The notes beneath the pieces were generated by a model that had not been told where the DNA came from, ran no database searches, and saw nothing but the letters and a program-made list of their open reading frames with translations. DNA of 20,143 nucleotides, taken from assembly GCA_964609465.1 (NCBI GenBank), contig CAZSSQ010000025.1, forward strand, positions 1-20,143, given 5' to 3'. Both the position numbers and the translations under genes were made by a program. Of this stretch, positions 7,357-14,121 are shown one piece after another. The stretch's first letter is position 1, and the number at the start of each line of letters is the position of its first letter. This stretch comes from CAVSBT01 sp964609465. GTDB taxonomy: Bacteria; Chloroflexota; Dehalococcoidia; DSTF01; JALHUB01.

Positions 7357-7953
7357 CTAGTTGGCGACTCGGGCGCGATACGTGGCTGCCAGGAGAGGGG
7401 CGGGCAGCCAGCCGCCGTAGGACTCCATGACTTCCAGCACCCCGTTGACCTCGTTCTCGCGCAACGGGGCGTGAACCACGAACTCGGCTGTGGACCGTGC
7501 TTCCGGTTCAGACTCACTCCAGCAGGGGAGCACCACGGCGATAGGGACAGCGGGCACCTGGGCGCGCAGGCGGCGGGCCAGAGCCACGGCGAGCCCCGCG
7601 CGATCGGCCTCGATGATGAGAAGCTCAGCTCCTGCCACCACAACCTCGTCAACTGAGGAGGGCGCGGAGGAGAAGCAGACGACCTGGCAGCCGTGAGCAG
7701 TGCACACCCCCTCGATCAGCCGGCGGCTTCCAGGCCGCACCCCTACCAGCGCAACGAGAGGCGTCGCTGGCGCCCGTTGCACCGCCCGTGAATCAGGGGG
7801 CAAACGTTGTTTTGCAGAGGGCCTGGCGTGACCTCTACCCGGCCTGGGCGGAGGCTCGTGGTAGCCGCACTTCAGGCATGCCAGCGCTATGTCGGCGTAG
7901 TCGGCGTAGAGGTCGCCGCCGCACTGAGGGCAAACCTTGTCGCCCCACCTCAC
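7357..7953 (-). CDS. Zinc-ribbon protein with a pseudo-receiver-like C-terminal domain
   Basis: This protein of 198 residues begins with a zinc ribbon (C8-P-Q-C11 and C26-L-K-C29). A charged linker (32-63) follows, then an alpha/beta domain laid out like a response-regulator receiver. In that domain the acidic pair of beta-1 is absent (LVALVGVRP). The phosphorylated aspartate position reads ELLIIEA, giving Glu at E115. The conserved Lys of K-P is Ala (A162 in VVHAPLRENEV). If the assignment is right, the domain cannot be phosphorylated normally and might mimic the active state. The GTG start is preceded by AAAGGA. The gene lies downstream of the hybrid kinase on the same strand, with a 173-base leader between them, and ends 6 bases from the convergent nitrilase gene. 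I know no named function. The zinc ribbon resembles that of the 68-residue protein at 18252-18458. Confidence 0.75.
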   Translation of the reverse strand: MRWGDKVCPQCGGDLYADYADIALACLKCGYHEPPPRPGRGHARPSAKQRLPPDSRAVQRAPATPLVALVGVRPGSRRLIEGVCTAHGCQVVCFSSAPSSVDEVVVAGAELLIIEADRAGLAVALARRLRAQVPAVPIAVVLPCWSESEPEARSTAEFVVHAPLRENEVNGVLEVMESYGGWLPAPLLAATYRARVAN

Positions 7954-8007
7954 GTCGGGAGTCCTTTCCTGGATGGCGCGACCTACGGTTTACGGGGCCC
8001 AGTACCA

Positions 8008-8064
8008 GGCTCCGACCGGCAAGCTACCGGGGCGGCAACGGAACTCCCGAACCGCTGCCGAGCC
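8008..8064 (-). promoter_or_regulatory. Candidate structured leader RNA (three-way junction), unknown class
   Basis: Read on the minus strand, the leader of the zinc-ribbon/pseudo-receiver gene folds by hand into three helices. P1 pairs 8060-8064 with 8008-8012 (GGCTC/GAGCC). P2 pairs 8052-8060 with 8033-8041 (CGGCAGCGG with CCGTTGCCG, one G-U pair). P3 pairs 8027-8030 with 8016-8019 (CCGG/CCGG). The unpaired-looking stretch TGGTACTGGGCCCCGTAAACC-like that follows P1 ends about 30 bases before the start codon. I could not match it to a known riboswitch family; chance pairing in GC-rich DNA is a real alternative. Confidence 0.35.
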
Positions 8065-8077
8065 GGAAAACTGCCGC

Positions 8078-8106
8078 TGACAACTAAAGTCTAGCACCGC
8101 TGTCAA
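8078..8106 (-). promoter_or_regulatory. Possible promoter of the zinc-ribbon/pseudo-receiver gene
   Basis: On the minus strand a perfect TTGACA (8106-8101) is followed 17 bases later by TTGTCA, a poor -10. An extended -10-like TGCTAGACT lies between them. The position, downstream of the kinase stop and just ahead of the candidate leader RNA, suits an independent promoter, but the -10 assignment is weak. Confidence 0.3.
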
Positions 8107-8126
8107 GTCGCTTGCGACAAGATAGT

Positions 8127-10154
8127 CTACGCCTGGCGTAGCTGGTGCTCCACCACTTCCCGGATCTCTTCCACCTTGAAGGGCTTGACCAGGCACGGGT
8201 TGCTTATCCGCTGGAGGAACTGGCGCGTCGCCACGTTCACGGTGTCGCCGGTGATGAACACCATGCGTTCGGCCTGCTCCCGGTCTATCTCCCGCACCCG
8301 GCGGTAGAACTCCTGGCCGCTCATCTCCGGCATCTTGATGTCGGTGATGATGAGGTCGTACTGGCGATCGAACATGCAACGGAGCGCCTCGGCGCCGCTG
8401 CTGGCGACGTCCACCTGGTGCCCGTCTATGTTGAGTACGTCCCGGAGAAGGGCCTGGATGCTGCTCTCGTCGTCCACCACCAGGATGCTGCGGGCGCCAA
8501 TCTCCGAGCGCGCCGCCTCCTTTTCCTCGACGATGGGCTGCTGCTCCGGTCCCTGCACCACGGGCAGGTCCACGACGAAGGTGGCGCCCTTGCTGGGCTG
8601 GCTTTCGGCCCGGATGCGGCCCCCGTGGTCCTCGATGATGCCATAGGCGATGGTGAGGCCCAAACCGGTGCCCTCACCGACCTTCTTGGTGGTGAAGAAG
8701 GGGTCAAAGACACGGCGCAGGTTCTCGGGGGCCAGGCCGGGGCCGTCGTCGCTGAAAGAGAGGCGGATGTAGCCGCCCGCGACGCCGGAACGCACGATGA
8801 GGCAGCCCTGGCCGTGGGCCTCCAGCATGGCGTGCTCGGCGTTGGTGATGATGTTGAAGAACACCTGCTGGATCTGGTCGGGGTCGGCCATGGTCCGCGG
8901 CAACTGGGGGTCCAACTCCAGGTCCAGGGTGATGTTCTTCAGGCGCAGGTCGTAGCTGCGCAGCTCCAGGACCCGCTCCAGGAGCATGTTGAGGTTCACG
9001 AGCTCCTTCTCGGCTTTGCCGCGCCGGGCGAAGGAGAGGAGGTTCTGGACGATCTTGGCTGCCCGCTCTGCCTCGCCCTGTATGGTCTCCACCTCGTGGC
9101 GAGAGCGATCGTCCATGTCCCGGGTGAGGAGGAGCTGAGCGAATCCCATGATGCCGGTCAGCGGGTTGTTCAGCTCGTGGGCGACGCCGGAGACCAGTTG
9201 ACCCACGCTGGCCATCTTCTCCGATTGCATCAGGCGCTCCTGGAGAAGCCGCTCCTCCGTCACCTCGCGCAGGATCACGACGACGCCGCGCTCGAGGCCG
9301 CCCAGGGGAAGCGCCTTCACTGAGAGGTGACGGCGCCGGCCGTCCTCCAGGGCGTAGTCCACCTGCCGACGCTGCCCTGAGGTCCACACCTCCTCTACCA
9401 GGGAGGCGATGGGCGTCTCCTCAAGGGCGATCTCCTGCTCCTCGGGACGGCGGCAGAGGGCGGCGAGCAAGCGGTGCGCCGCCTCGTTCACCAGCGTGCT
9501 GCCCCGTTCCCGCACCAGCACGATACCGTCGTCCAGGCTGCCGATGAGGGCTTGCAGGCCACCCTCGTTGGAGGGGTGGAGCGTCTCGGCGCGCTCCAGG
9601 GCCGTCGAGGCCAGGCTGGCGGCCGAGTAGAGGAGTCGCGTCTCGTCGGGAGCGAAGGCGTTATCGCGCTCTGCCAGCACGCGGAGGAGCCCGACCGCCC
9701 GCCCAGACACGATGAGGGGGGCGTCGGCGGCGCTGCGCGGCGGCCCCGCCACGGGCGGTGCCCTTTCGCCGCCCCGCAGCTCCTCGATCTGGAAGGGTGG
9801 CCGCTGGCAGTCTCGGTGGACCCCGCCGGAAAAGCGGAGGAAAGTGTCCATCAGGCCGGACGCCAGCCCAGAGGCCACCGACTTGGGCAGGGGAGAGGCC
9901 GCATAGACCGTGGTCACATCGCGGCTGTCGAGACAGAGGACGGAGACGGCGACGTCGAAGCGCAGATGAGGCTGAAGGGCGGTGAAGACCCGGCGCAGCA
10001 CCTCCTCGGGCGCCAGGCTGCGGGTCAAACCCTGGATCAGGTCGTGGAGAACGTCCACTTGGCTCCCTTGTCGTTTCATCTCCCTTTCCACTGGCGCCAT
10101 ATCGACGCTGGTGCCGTCCGCACCCACCGTGCTCTCGCCAGCCGACTGCGTCAT
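8127..10154 (-). CDS. Hybrid sensor histidine kinase (GAF-PAS-HisKA-HATPase-receiver)
   Basis: This cytoplasmic hybrid kinase has 675 residues and no membrane segment. Residues 35-190 form a GAF-like domain and 196-300 a PAS-like domain, followed by a short coil. The HisKA domain carries the phosphoacceptor H326 in VAHELNNPL. The ATPase domain has ITNAEHAM (N box), DDGPGL (G1) and GEGTGLGLTIAYGI (G2). A C-terminal receiver has the acidic pair D561-D562, phosphoacceptor D605 in TDIKMPEMSG and K657 in LVKPF. An attached receiver suggests either phosphorelay or self-control. The ATG is preceded by TTGGAG; an in-frame ATG at codon 26, just after GGAAAGGGAG, is an alternative start. A sigma-70-like promoter lies about 330 bases upstream, leaving a long structured leader. 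The cognate output regulator is not adjacent. Confidence 0.92.
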   Translation of the reverse strand: MTQSAGESTVGADGTSVDMAPVEREMKRQGSQVDVLHDLIQGLTRSLAPEEVLRRVFTALQPHLRFDVAVSVLCLDSRDVTTVYAASPLPKSVASGLASGLMDTFLRFSGGVHRDCQRPPFQIEELRGGERAPPVAGPPRSAADAPLIVSGRAVGLLRVLAERDNAFAPDETRLLYSAASLASTALERAETLHPSNEGGLQALIGSLDDGIVLVRERGSTLVNEAAHRLLAALCRRPEEQEIALEETPIASLVEEVWTSGQRRQVDYALEDGRRRHLSVKALPLGGLERGVVVILREVTEERLLQERLMQSEKMASVGQLVSGVAHELNNPLTGIMGFAQLLLTRDMDDRSRHEVETIQGEAERAAKIVQNLLSFARRGKAEKELVNLNMLLERVLELRSYDLRLKNITLDLELDPQLPRTMADPDQIQQVFFNIITNAEHAMLEAHGQGCLIVRSGVAGGYIRLSFSDDGPGLAPENLRRVFDPFFTTKKVGEGTGLGLTIAYGIIEDHGGRIRAESQPSKGATFVVDLPVVQGPEQQPIVEEKEAARSEIGARSILVVDDESSIQALLRDVLNIDGHQVDVASSGAEALRCMFDRQYDLIITDIKMPEMSGQEFYRRVREIDREQAERMVFITGDTVNVATRQFLQRISNPCLVKPFKVEEIREVVEHQLRQA

Positions 10155-10330
10155 CGACAGCGCTCCAAGGCGTGCATCGTCTGGACGGGGCCGGCGCCAG
10201 CCGAAAGCGACGGCCCCAAGGAAGGCTGCCGCCTATCGAGGTCACCTGAGGCACAAGGAAAAGCCGAAGGCCGGAAGCCAGCGAGGGAAGCGGCGCCGGA
10301 CGGCGGGCACACGATCAAAGGACACATACT

Positions 10331-10417
10331 CCGCTCCAGCCCTCCCGCCTACCCGACAGGAGGGAAGCGGCCGGTGCCCCCGCCGAACACCGCCAGGGCC
10401 ACAGCGGCTGGGCCGCT
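10331..10417 (-). promoter_or_regulatory. Consecutive stem-loops in the hybrid-kinase leader
   Basis: Three stem-loops follow each other in the presumed 5' leader of the kinase. They are AGCGGC/GCCGCT with a 3-base loop (10403-10417), CGGTG/CACCG (10372-10392), and a two-part stem with CCGCT/AGCGG (10331-10335 with 10366-10370) enclosing CCCTCC/GGAGGG (10340-10345 with 10359-10364). No T-run follows, so they are not intrinsic terminators. No known riboswitch signature was recognised. Confidence 0.35.
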
Positions 10418-10486
10418 TGGGCCTATGGGCACACCCCTCTCCGGCCAGAGTTGAAGCTCCAACCGGCAGGGTCAACTACCGACGCA

Positions 10487-10514
10487 ATTATGCACCAATA
10501 GGGTTGGTTGTCAA
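10487..10514 (-). promoter_or_regulatory. Sigma-70-type promoter toward the hybrid kinase
   Basis: On the minus strand TTGACA (10514-10509) is separated by 16 bases from CATAAT (10492-10487), five of six matching TATAAT. The spacer contains an inverted repeat, ACCAA-CCCTA-TTGGT, that could be an operator covering the core promoter. Transcription would start near 10480 and give a leader of about 325 bases. Confidence 0.65.
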
Positions 10515-10699
10515 GGCAGGCCTAGAGCTGCAACCAGAGGGCCGGCGCCGCCAGCAGTGCTCGCACATGGGGGCAGGGAGCGTATGTCCCCACTCTCGTG
10601 TTGCGTTTCGCGGAGGTCAAACGAGGGGTAGCGGCCCCCTTTTTCGATACGACGGAGGATCGCGCGCGCCATGACCCGCGGCGCGGGGCGCTCGCTCCA

Positions 10700-10836
10700 C
10701 TAGAGTGGGGGCACCGATGGCGTCTCATGAGGGGGCTATACCCCCCAAAATGGGGCTTGCAGCGGGGCCATGGTAGGGGGTTTCACCGATAGGTCTGCAG
10801 AGGTCAGAAGACCGATACTGAGCCAGACCACTCTAG
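10700..10836 (+). promoter_or_regulatory. Candidate structured leader RNA of the sigma-factor gene, unknown class
   Basis: A perfect 9-base long-range helix (CTAGAGTGG at 10700-10708 with CCACTCTAG at 10828-10836) closes a multi-branched fold. Inside are ATGGC/GCCAT (10717-10721 with 10767-10771) enclosing GGGGG-ctata-CCCCC (10731-10745), and GGTCT/AGACC (10792-10796 with 10809-10813). The left arm of the closing helix can instead form the local hairpin CCACT-AG-AGTGG (10697-10708), so the two states exclude each other, as in a switch. The fold ends 47 bases before the start codon. The part around GGTAGGGGGTTTCACC faintly recalls the end of a GEMM-I aptamer, but the other conserved blocks are missing. 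Confidence 0.35.
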
Positions 10837-10883
10837 CCTGTGGCGGGCAAGACCACCCTCGGATTCGGACATGGAGGTGAAAC

Positions 10884-11672
10884 GTGTCCTCCTCCGAGCC
10901 CAGGGAGTCGGCTGCTGGTCTGCGCCTCATCGTTCCCCTACCTTCGGAAGAGCAACACCTGGCCCAGGTCGTCCACGACTACATGCCTCTGGTGCGTCAC
11001 GCTGTCAACCGAGTGGCGGTCGGCTCCTGCGGCGCAAGCATCCTCCAGTACGAAGACATGGTTAGCTGCGGCATTCAGGGACTCATCGAAGCCTACCACT
11101 CCTTCGACCCGAACAAGGGGGCCAAGTTCTCCACTTACGCCCTGCCTCGCATTCGGGGAGCCATCCTCGACGCCCTGCGCGCCGCCCACCCGCTACCCCG
11201 CTCCCTGCAAAAGTTCTCCTCGGACGCCGAGAAGGCCACCTCTGCCCTGCACGCGCGCCTGCGGCGGGCCCCGACCCACGAAGAGATTGCTCGAGAGATG
11301 GGTCTGACACCGGACGAGTACCTCTCTTGCCTCAGCTCCGCCAGCGTGCGCACCGTCTCCCTGGAGAACCTCGCCGACACGGCTGTCGACGGCAACACCG
11401 AGAAGCTGTGGGAGATGGCCGATGACGATCCCACCGTGGACCCGGACGCGATGGTGGAGAAGACGGCGGTGAAGAGCAAGCTCCGGGAGGCCCTGGACGC
11501 GCTCCCGGAGCGCGAGCGCAAGATCGTTCGCCTCTACTACCTGGAGTCCAAGTCTCTAAAGAGCATCGGCCAGAGTCTGGGCATCTCGGAATCACGGGCC
11601 TCACAGCTCCGACATCGGGCTATCCGACGCCTGCGGGTGGCCTTGATGAGGGAGCTGGAGGACGCGGCTTGA
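10884..11672 (+). CDS. RNA polymerase sigma factor, FliA/WhiG (sigma-28) family
   Basis: This alternative sigma factor has 262 residues and regions 2, 3 and 4 complete. Region 2 spans about 26-100, with DMVSCGIQGLIEAYHSFDP and KFSTYALPRIRGAILDALR, close to the FliA signature. The element that in FliA reads DW-PRS-R is AAHPLPRSLQK here. Region 3 contains a helix-turn-helix (APTHEEIAREMGLTPDEY). Region 4 is LPERERKIVRLYYLE followed by LKSIGQSLGISESRASQL, the -35 reader. The GTG start is set by GGAGGTG five bases upstream. In other bacteria this family drives motility or sporulation genes from TAAA/GCCGATAA promoters, and such sequences occur before csrA and the winged-helix gene in this window. 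An oxidoreductase-fold gene starts 10 bases downstream and is probably cotranscribed. No anti-sigma gene is recognisable. Confidence 0.92.
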   Translation: MSSSEPRESAAGLRLIVPLPSEEQHLAQVVHDYMPLVRHAVNRVAVGSCGASILQYEDMVSCGIQGLIEAYHSFDPNKGAKFSTYALPRIRGAILDALRAAHPLPRSLQKFSSDAEKATSALHARLRRAPTHEEIAREMGLTPDEYLSCLSSASVRTVSLENLADTAVDGNTEKLWEMADDDPTVDPDAMVEKTAVKSKLREALDALPERERKIVRLYYLESKSLKSIGQSLGISESRASQLRHRAIRRLRVALMRELEDAA

Positions 11673-11682
11673 GGCGTCATTG

Positions 11683-12789
11683 ATGCTGCCCCTCGGGCTC
11701 ATCACCAGCGGGCCTTTCGGAGAAGCCTACGCCCGGGCCCTGCCCCAGCTCCCGGGGGTAGAGTTGACGACTGTGGCGACGGTGCCTCCCGGCCACAGGC
11801 TGGCGGCTTGCGCCAGCGCCTGCGCCAGTCCGGCGGCCCTGGCCGCCCTTCCCTCATTGCAGGCCGTCGTGCTGGCTAGCAGCTTGGTGGAGCCCTACCC
11901 TCTCCTTCGGCGCGCCCTCGTCCATGGCAAGCACGTTCTCGCCGCCGGACCCTTCACTCTCACTGCCGACCAGGTCCAGCGTCTGTCCATCCTGGCCAAG
12001 CAGCGCGGCCGGCTCCTCATGTTCGCCGAGGAGCGCATGCTGTCGCCCAGCTTCGCTCTGCTGGCAGACACGACGAAGGGTGCCACCGGAACCTGCCTCC
12101 GCTACCTGCGGCTCTTGGACGTCCGTCCCCGGCACCGCGAGGGCGCCCTGCGTCTGGCCGCTGTCGCTGCTGAGGGACTGGCCCTCTGCACACGGCTGGT
12201 GGAACGGACCCCCAGGTCCGTCAGCGCCGTGGCTGCCGTCCCAGGCGGGGGCCCCGCGGAGGCGGTCTTCATCAGCGTGGTCTATCCCGGGGGTCTGGTG
12301 GCCAGCCTGCAAGTGAGCCTGAGCGAGGACTGGGAAGCTCGTCAGGTGGTGGCCTCCATGGAGGGTCGCACCCTGATGCTGGACGAGCTGGACTACCGCA
12401 CCCCTCTGCGCATCGTCTCCGCCAGCCAGCGGACGCGGCGAGATGCCGCCGGGGCACAAAGTCCGGATGGGACGGCGTGGCAGACGGGCTCCCTGGCCCT
12501 GGCAGCCCTGCCGGGCGACCCCACCGTGGAGCAGTGCCGCCGCTTCGTGGACGCCGTGACCAGCCGGCGGGTAGGGGCAGTGAACGCGGAGTTCTGGGGA
12601 CAGGTAGCGCGGCTGTGGGAGGCGGCGGAGAGGTCCATGGCCCTGGCCGGGGCCCCGGTGCCTCCGGAAGCCTGGCCCCAGCGGTTAGAGGACAAGAACG
12701 AGATGCCCCGGCTCCACGTCATCCGCGGCCGGGGCCAACCAGCGGCCTCGCCCTCAGCGAAGCCGGCGCTGACGCTAGTTTCCGTCTGA
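11683..12789 (+). CDS. Gfo/Idh/MocA-like oxidoreductase-fold protein, probably degenerate
   Basis: This protein of 368 residues has an N-terminal Rossmann-like domain (LPLGLITSGPFGEAYARALP, then AVVLASSLVEPYPLLRRAL) and a C-terminal domain with the beta-rich layout of the Gfo/Idh/MocA family. Relatives use NAD(P) to oxidise sugars, inositols and related compounds. The usual glycine-rich GxGxxG reads SGPFGEA. The family EKP motif with the catalytic lysine is replaced by LAAGPFTLT. Cofactor use and catalysis are therefore doubtful, and a binding or sensing role is possible. The ATG follows the sigma-factor stop by 10 bases (TTG three bases earlier is an alternative), so the two are likely one transcript. 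The last 15 bases overlap the convergent csrA gene. Confidence 0.7.
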   Translation: MLPLGLITSGPFGEAYARALPQLPGVELTTVATVPPGHRLAACASACASPAALAALPSLQAVVLASSLVEPYPLLRRALVHGKHVLAAGPFTLTADQVQRLSILAKQRGRLLMFAEERMLSPSFALLADTTKGATGTCLRYLRLLDVRPRHREGALRLAAVAAEGLALCTRLVERTPRSVSAVAAVPGGGPAEAVFISVVYPGGLVASLQVSLSEDWEARQVVASMEGRTLMLDELDYRTPLRIVSASQRTRRDAAGAQSPDGTAWQTGSLALAALPGDPTVEQCRRFVDAVTSRRVGAVNAEFWGQVARLWEAAERSMALAGAPVPPEAWPQRLEDKNEMPRLHVIRGRGQPAASPSAKPALTLVSV

Positions 12790-13062
12790 GGGGTCGGGGG
12801 AGGAACTCTCCGAGGGTCTGCTGCTGGGTCTGTTGAAGAAGTGAAGGTGCGAGGACGGGGTGGCCTTCTCCCCCGTGTTCGCCGGCCCTTCCCGCTTGTT
12901 GTTGCCGGCATCACGCAGCAGGAGTTCCTCGCGGAGCACGGTGATCTCCTCAGGGGCTGAGATACCCAGCTTCACACGGTCCCTCTCCACTCGCAGGACC
13001 GTGACCAGAATGTTGCCCTGAATGACGATGGCCTGGTCAACCTTACGTGTGAGAATCAGCAT
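12775..13062 (-). CDS. csrA: Carbon storage regulator CsrA with C-terminal extension
   Basis: CsrA is a dimeric RNA-binding protein that represses or activates translation by binding GGA motifs near ribosome sites, often in motility and carbon control. Residues 1-50 match the family along their length: MLILTRKVDQAIVI, then VTVLRVERDRVKLGISAPEE, then VLREEL. The RNA-contacting L4 and R44 are both present. After residue 50 the protein continues for 45 residues rich in Ser, Pro and charged residues, longer than the usual 60-70-residue protein. This tail is probably disordered, and its end overlaps the convergent oxidoreductase gene by 15 bases. The ATG follows GCAGGGAAG. A sigma-28-type promoter lies about 60 bases upstream. 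No FliW gene, the usual CsrA antagonist in flagellated bacteria, is visible. Confidence 0.92.
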   Translation of the reverse strand: MLILTRKVDQAIVIQGNILVTVLRVERDRVKLGISAPEEITVLREELLLRDAGNNKREGPANTGEKATPSSHLHFFNRPSSRPSESSSPDPSDGN

Positions 13063-13119
13063 CTTCCCTGCTCGCGGGCTATCCGAGGTCCACCGGGCCT
13101 GTATTCTGGCCCTTGATGA

Positions 13120-13145
13120 TTATCGGCAGTGGACAGCGATTTTTA
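13120..13145 (-). promoter_or_regulatory. Sigma-28 (FliA/SigD)-type promoter of csrA
   Basis: Read on the minus strand, TAAA (13145-13142) is followed after 14 bases by GCCGATAA (13127-13120). This matches the family consensus of TAAA, a spacer near 15 and GCCGATAA in both boxes. It points at csrA, whose ATG is at 13062, giving a leader of about 50 bases. With a FliA-family sigma gene 1.4 kb away, direct control is plausible. Confidence 0.7.
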
Positions 13146-13241
13146 GAGGGCTGAAGACCTCCTTCCTGCAGCACTGACGGGGAAATGGCGCCGATCTCAC
13201 GACACCCCTAGATATTTCTCCATCTCGACGGTTTTCATGGC

Positions 13242-13281
13242 TTGACCTGGGCGGCTAAAGTGTGAAAAATATTGCCGGACG
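13242..13281 (+). promoter_or_regulatory. Promoter region of the winged-helix gene (sigma-70 and/or sigma-28 type)
   Basis: Two readings overlap. As a sigma-70 promoter, TTGACC (13242-13247) is 17 bases from AAAAAT (13265-13270). As a sigma-28 promoter, TAAA (13256-13259) is 14 bases from GCCGGACG (13274-13281), the same spacing as the csrA promoter but matching only the GCCG half of the -10 box. Either would transcribe the gene starting at 13398. Confidence 0.45.
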
Positions 13282-13397
13282 CCTAAGGCCAGACAATCGC
13301 TACGAGAAACCGTTAACAAGAAACCTATAACCAGAGAGTCCTTACTGGTATTGTACTTCGTTTGGCAGCGCTGTCAAGCTCTGCGGAGGAGGGGAAA

Positions 13398-13718
13398 ATG
13401 ACTCACTGGGATTTTCTTACTAACCATGCTCTCGTCCTCATCCACGTCATTGACCACCCGCGCTCAACCCTACGCGAGATCTCTGCTGCCGTCGGCATAA
13501 CGGAGCGAGCCACCCTCTCCATCCTCCGCGCCCTGGAAGAGGATGGCATCATCTCCCGCCAGAAGGAGGGCCGCCGCAACCGCTACTGGGTGAACATCGG
13601 GGCCCTGCTACGTCACCGCCGGCAGGGCCCCTACAGCGTGGAAGAGATGGCTAGCGCCCTCCTCCGCCTCGCCCAGCGGGTCTCAGAGAGCGCAGCGTCC
13701 CAGGATGGCGCGGTCTAG
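13398..13718 (+). CDS. Winged helix-turn-helix transcriptional regulator (MarR/ArsR-like)
   Basis: This is a small DNA-binding protein of 106 residues. Its core runs HPRSTLREISAAVGITERA, TLSILRALEEDGIISRQ and KEGRRNRYWVNI. That is helix 2, recognition helix and the beta wing of a winged helix of the MarR/ArsR type. A helical tail (about 75-106) could make the dimer. I chose the ATG at 13398 because GGAGGAGGGG stands right before it; an open frame reaches back to 13362, but the twelve extra residues have no ribosome site. No ligand domain, zinc site or cysteine switch is visible, so what it senses is unknown. It is divergent from csrA and convergent with the response regulator gene. Confidence 0.85.
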   Translation: MTHWDFLTNHALVLIHVIDHPRSTLREISAAVGITERATLSILRALEEDGIISRQKEGRRNRYWVNIGALLRHRRQGPYSVEEMASALLRLAQRVSESAASQDGAV

Positions 13719-13720
13719 AC

Positions 13721-13744
13721 AGTCTTCTCAGGAAGCGAGAGACT
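13721..13744. terminator. Possible shared terminator hairpin between convergent genes
   Basis: AGTCTTCTC (13721-13729) pairs with GAGAGACT (13737-13744) with one bulged T and a 7-base loop, in the 25-base gap between the convergent stops of the winged-helix gene and the response regulator. No T-run follows on either strand, so efficiency is doubtful. Confidence 0.3.
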
Positions 13745-14121
13745 CAGCCCTTCTTGCCGCCGTTGAGGATGCTCTCCACCGTCGCTCGCAGGACGGCGGG
13801 GCTGAACGGCTTTTGAACGATACCGTCCGCACCGACGCGCCGGGCGCGCTGGTGGTCTGACTCCTGCGCCAGCGCCGTCAGGAGGAGGACAGGGGTAAGG
13901 GCCATCGACTTCTCCGCCTTCATCCTCTGGCAAACGGTGAAGCCGTCCATTCGGGGCATCACCACGTCCAGCAGCACCAGATCGGGCTGATAGCGACGGG
14001 CGATGTCGAGGGCCTCCGGCCCATCGGCCGCTTCCAGGGTGCGTACCCCGCAGCCCTCCAGGATAGCGTTCACCAGCGTCCGGATGGTGGGTTCGTCGTC
14101 GACGACCAGGACCGTCTTCAC
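13744..14121 (-). CDS. Single-domain response regulator (CheY-like)
   Basis: This stand-alone receiver has 125 residues: acidic pair D8-D9 in VLVVDDEP, phosphoacceptor D52 in LVLLDVVMPRMDG, TA at LLLTALA, and K104 in IVQKPF. There is no output domain, so it works by protein contact or as a relay intermediate. The start is the GTG at 14121, which overlaps the stop of the upstream histidine kinase as GTGA. That gives translational coupling and begins the protein at the first beta strand; a longer frame upstream would only add kinase-overlapping sequence. The kinase encoded immediately upstream is its likely partner. Confidence 0.9.
   Translation of the reverse strand: MKTVLVVDDEPTIRTLVNAILEGCGVRTLEAADGPEALDIARRYQPDLVLLDVVMPRMDGFTVCQRMKAEKSMALTPVLLLTALAQESDHQRARRVGADGIVQKPFSPAVLRATVESILNGGKKG

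Larger units (their letters stand above)
10155..10883. other. Long divergent intergenic region between hybrid kinase and sigma factor
   Basis: These 729 bases hold no convincing gene on either strand; short open frames here have no recognisable domain, no good ribosome site and overlap structured DNA. The region contains a minus-strand promoter (10487-10514), a series of hairpins in the kinase leader (10331-10417) and a foldable leader ahead of the sigma factor (10700-10836). A GGGG-N6-CCCC stem followed by five T at 10624-10644 is weak. I see no clear sigma-70 promoter for the plus-strand gene. Confidence 0.6.
13063..13397. other. Divergent intergenic region between csrA and the winged-helix gene
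   Basis: These 335 bases contain no gene. They are richer in A and T than the surroundings and hold a minus-strand sigma-28-type promoter for csrA (13120-13145) and a plus-strand promoter region for the winged-helix gene (13242-13281). A further TATAAC at 13326-13331 has no good -35 partner. GGAGGAGGGG at 13385-13394 is the ribosome site of the plus-strand gene. Confidence 0.6.

Noticed and set aside
8145..9323. 392-codon open frame on the plus strand opposite the hybrid kinase
   Set aside because: It is rich in His, Leu and Gly repeats and lies wholly over conserved kinase motifs.
10624..10644. GGGG-N6-CCCC stem followed by T5 as an intrinsic terminator on the plus strand
   Set aside because: The stem is only four or five pairs and no plus-strand gene lies upstream of it.
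10751..10790. GEMM-I (cyclic-di-GMP) riboswitch before the sigma-factor gene
   Set aside because: Only the final GGTA...ACC-like part resembles the class; the GGGCAAACC and GCAAAGCC blocks are missing.
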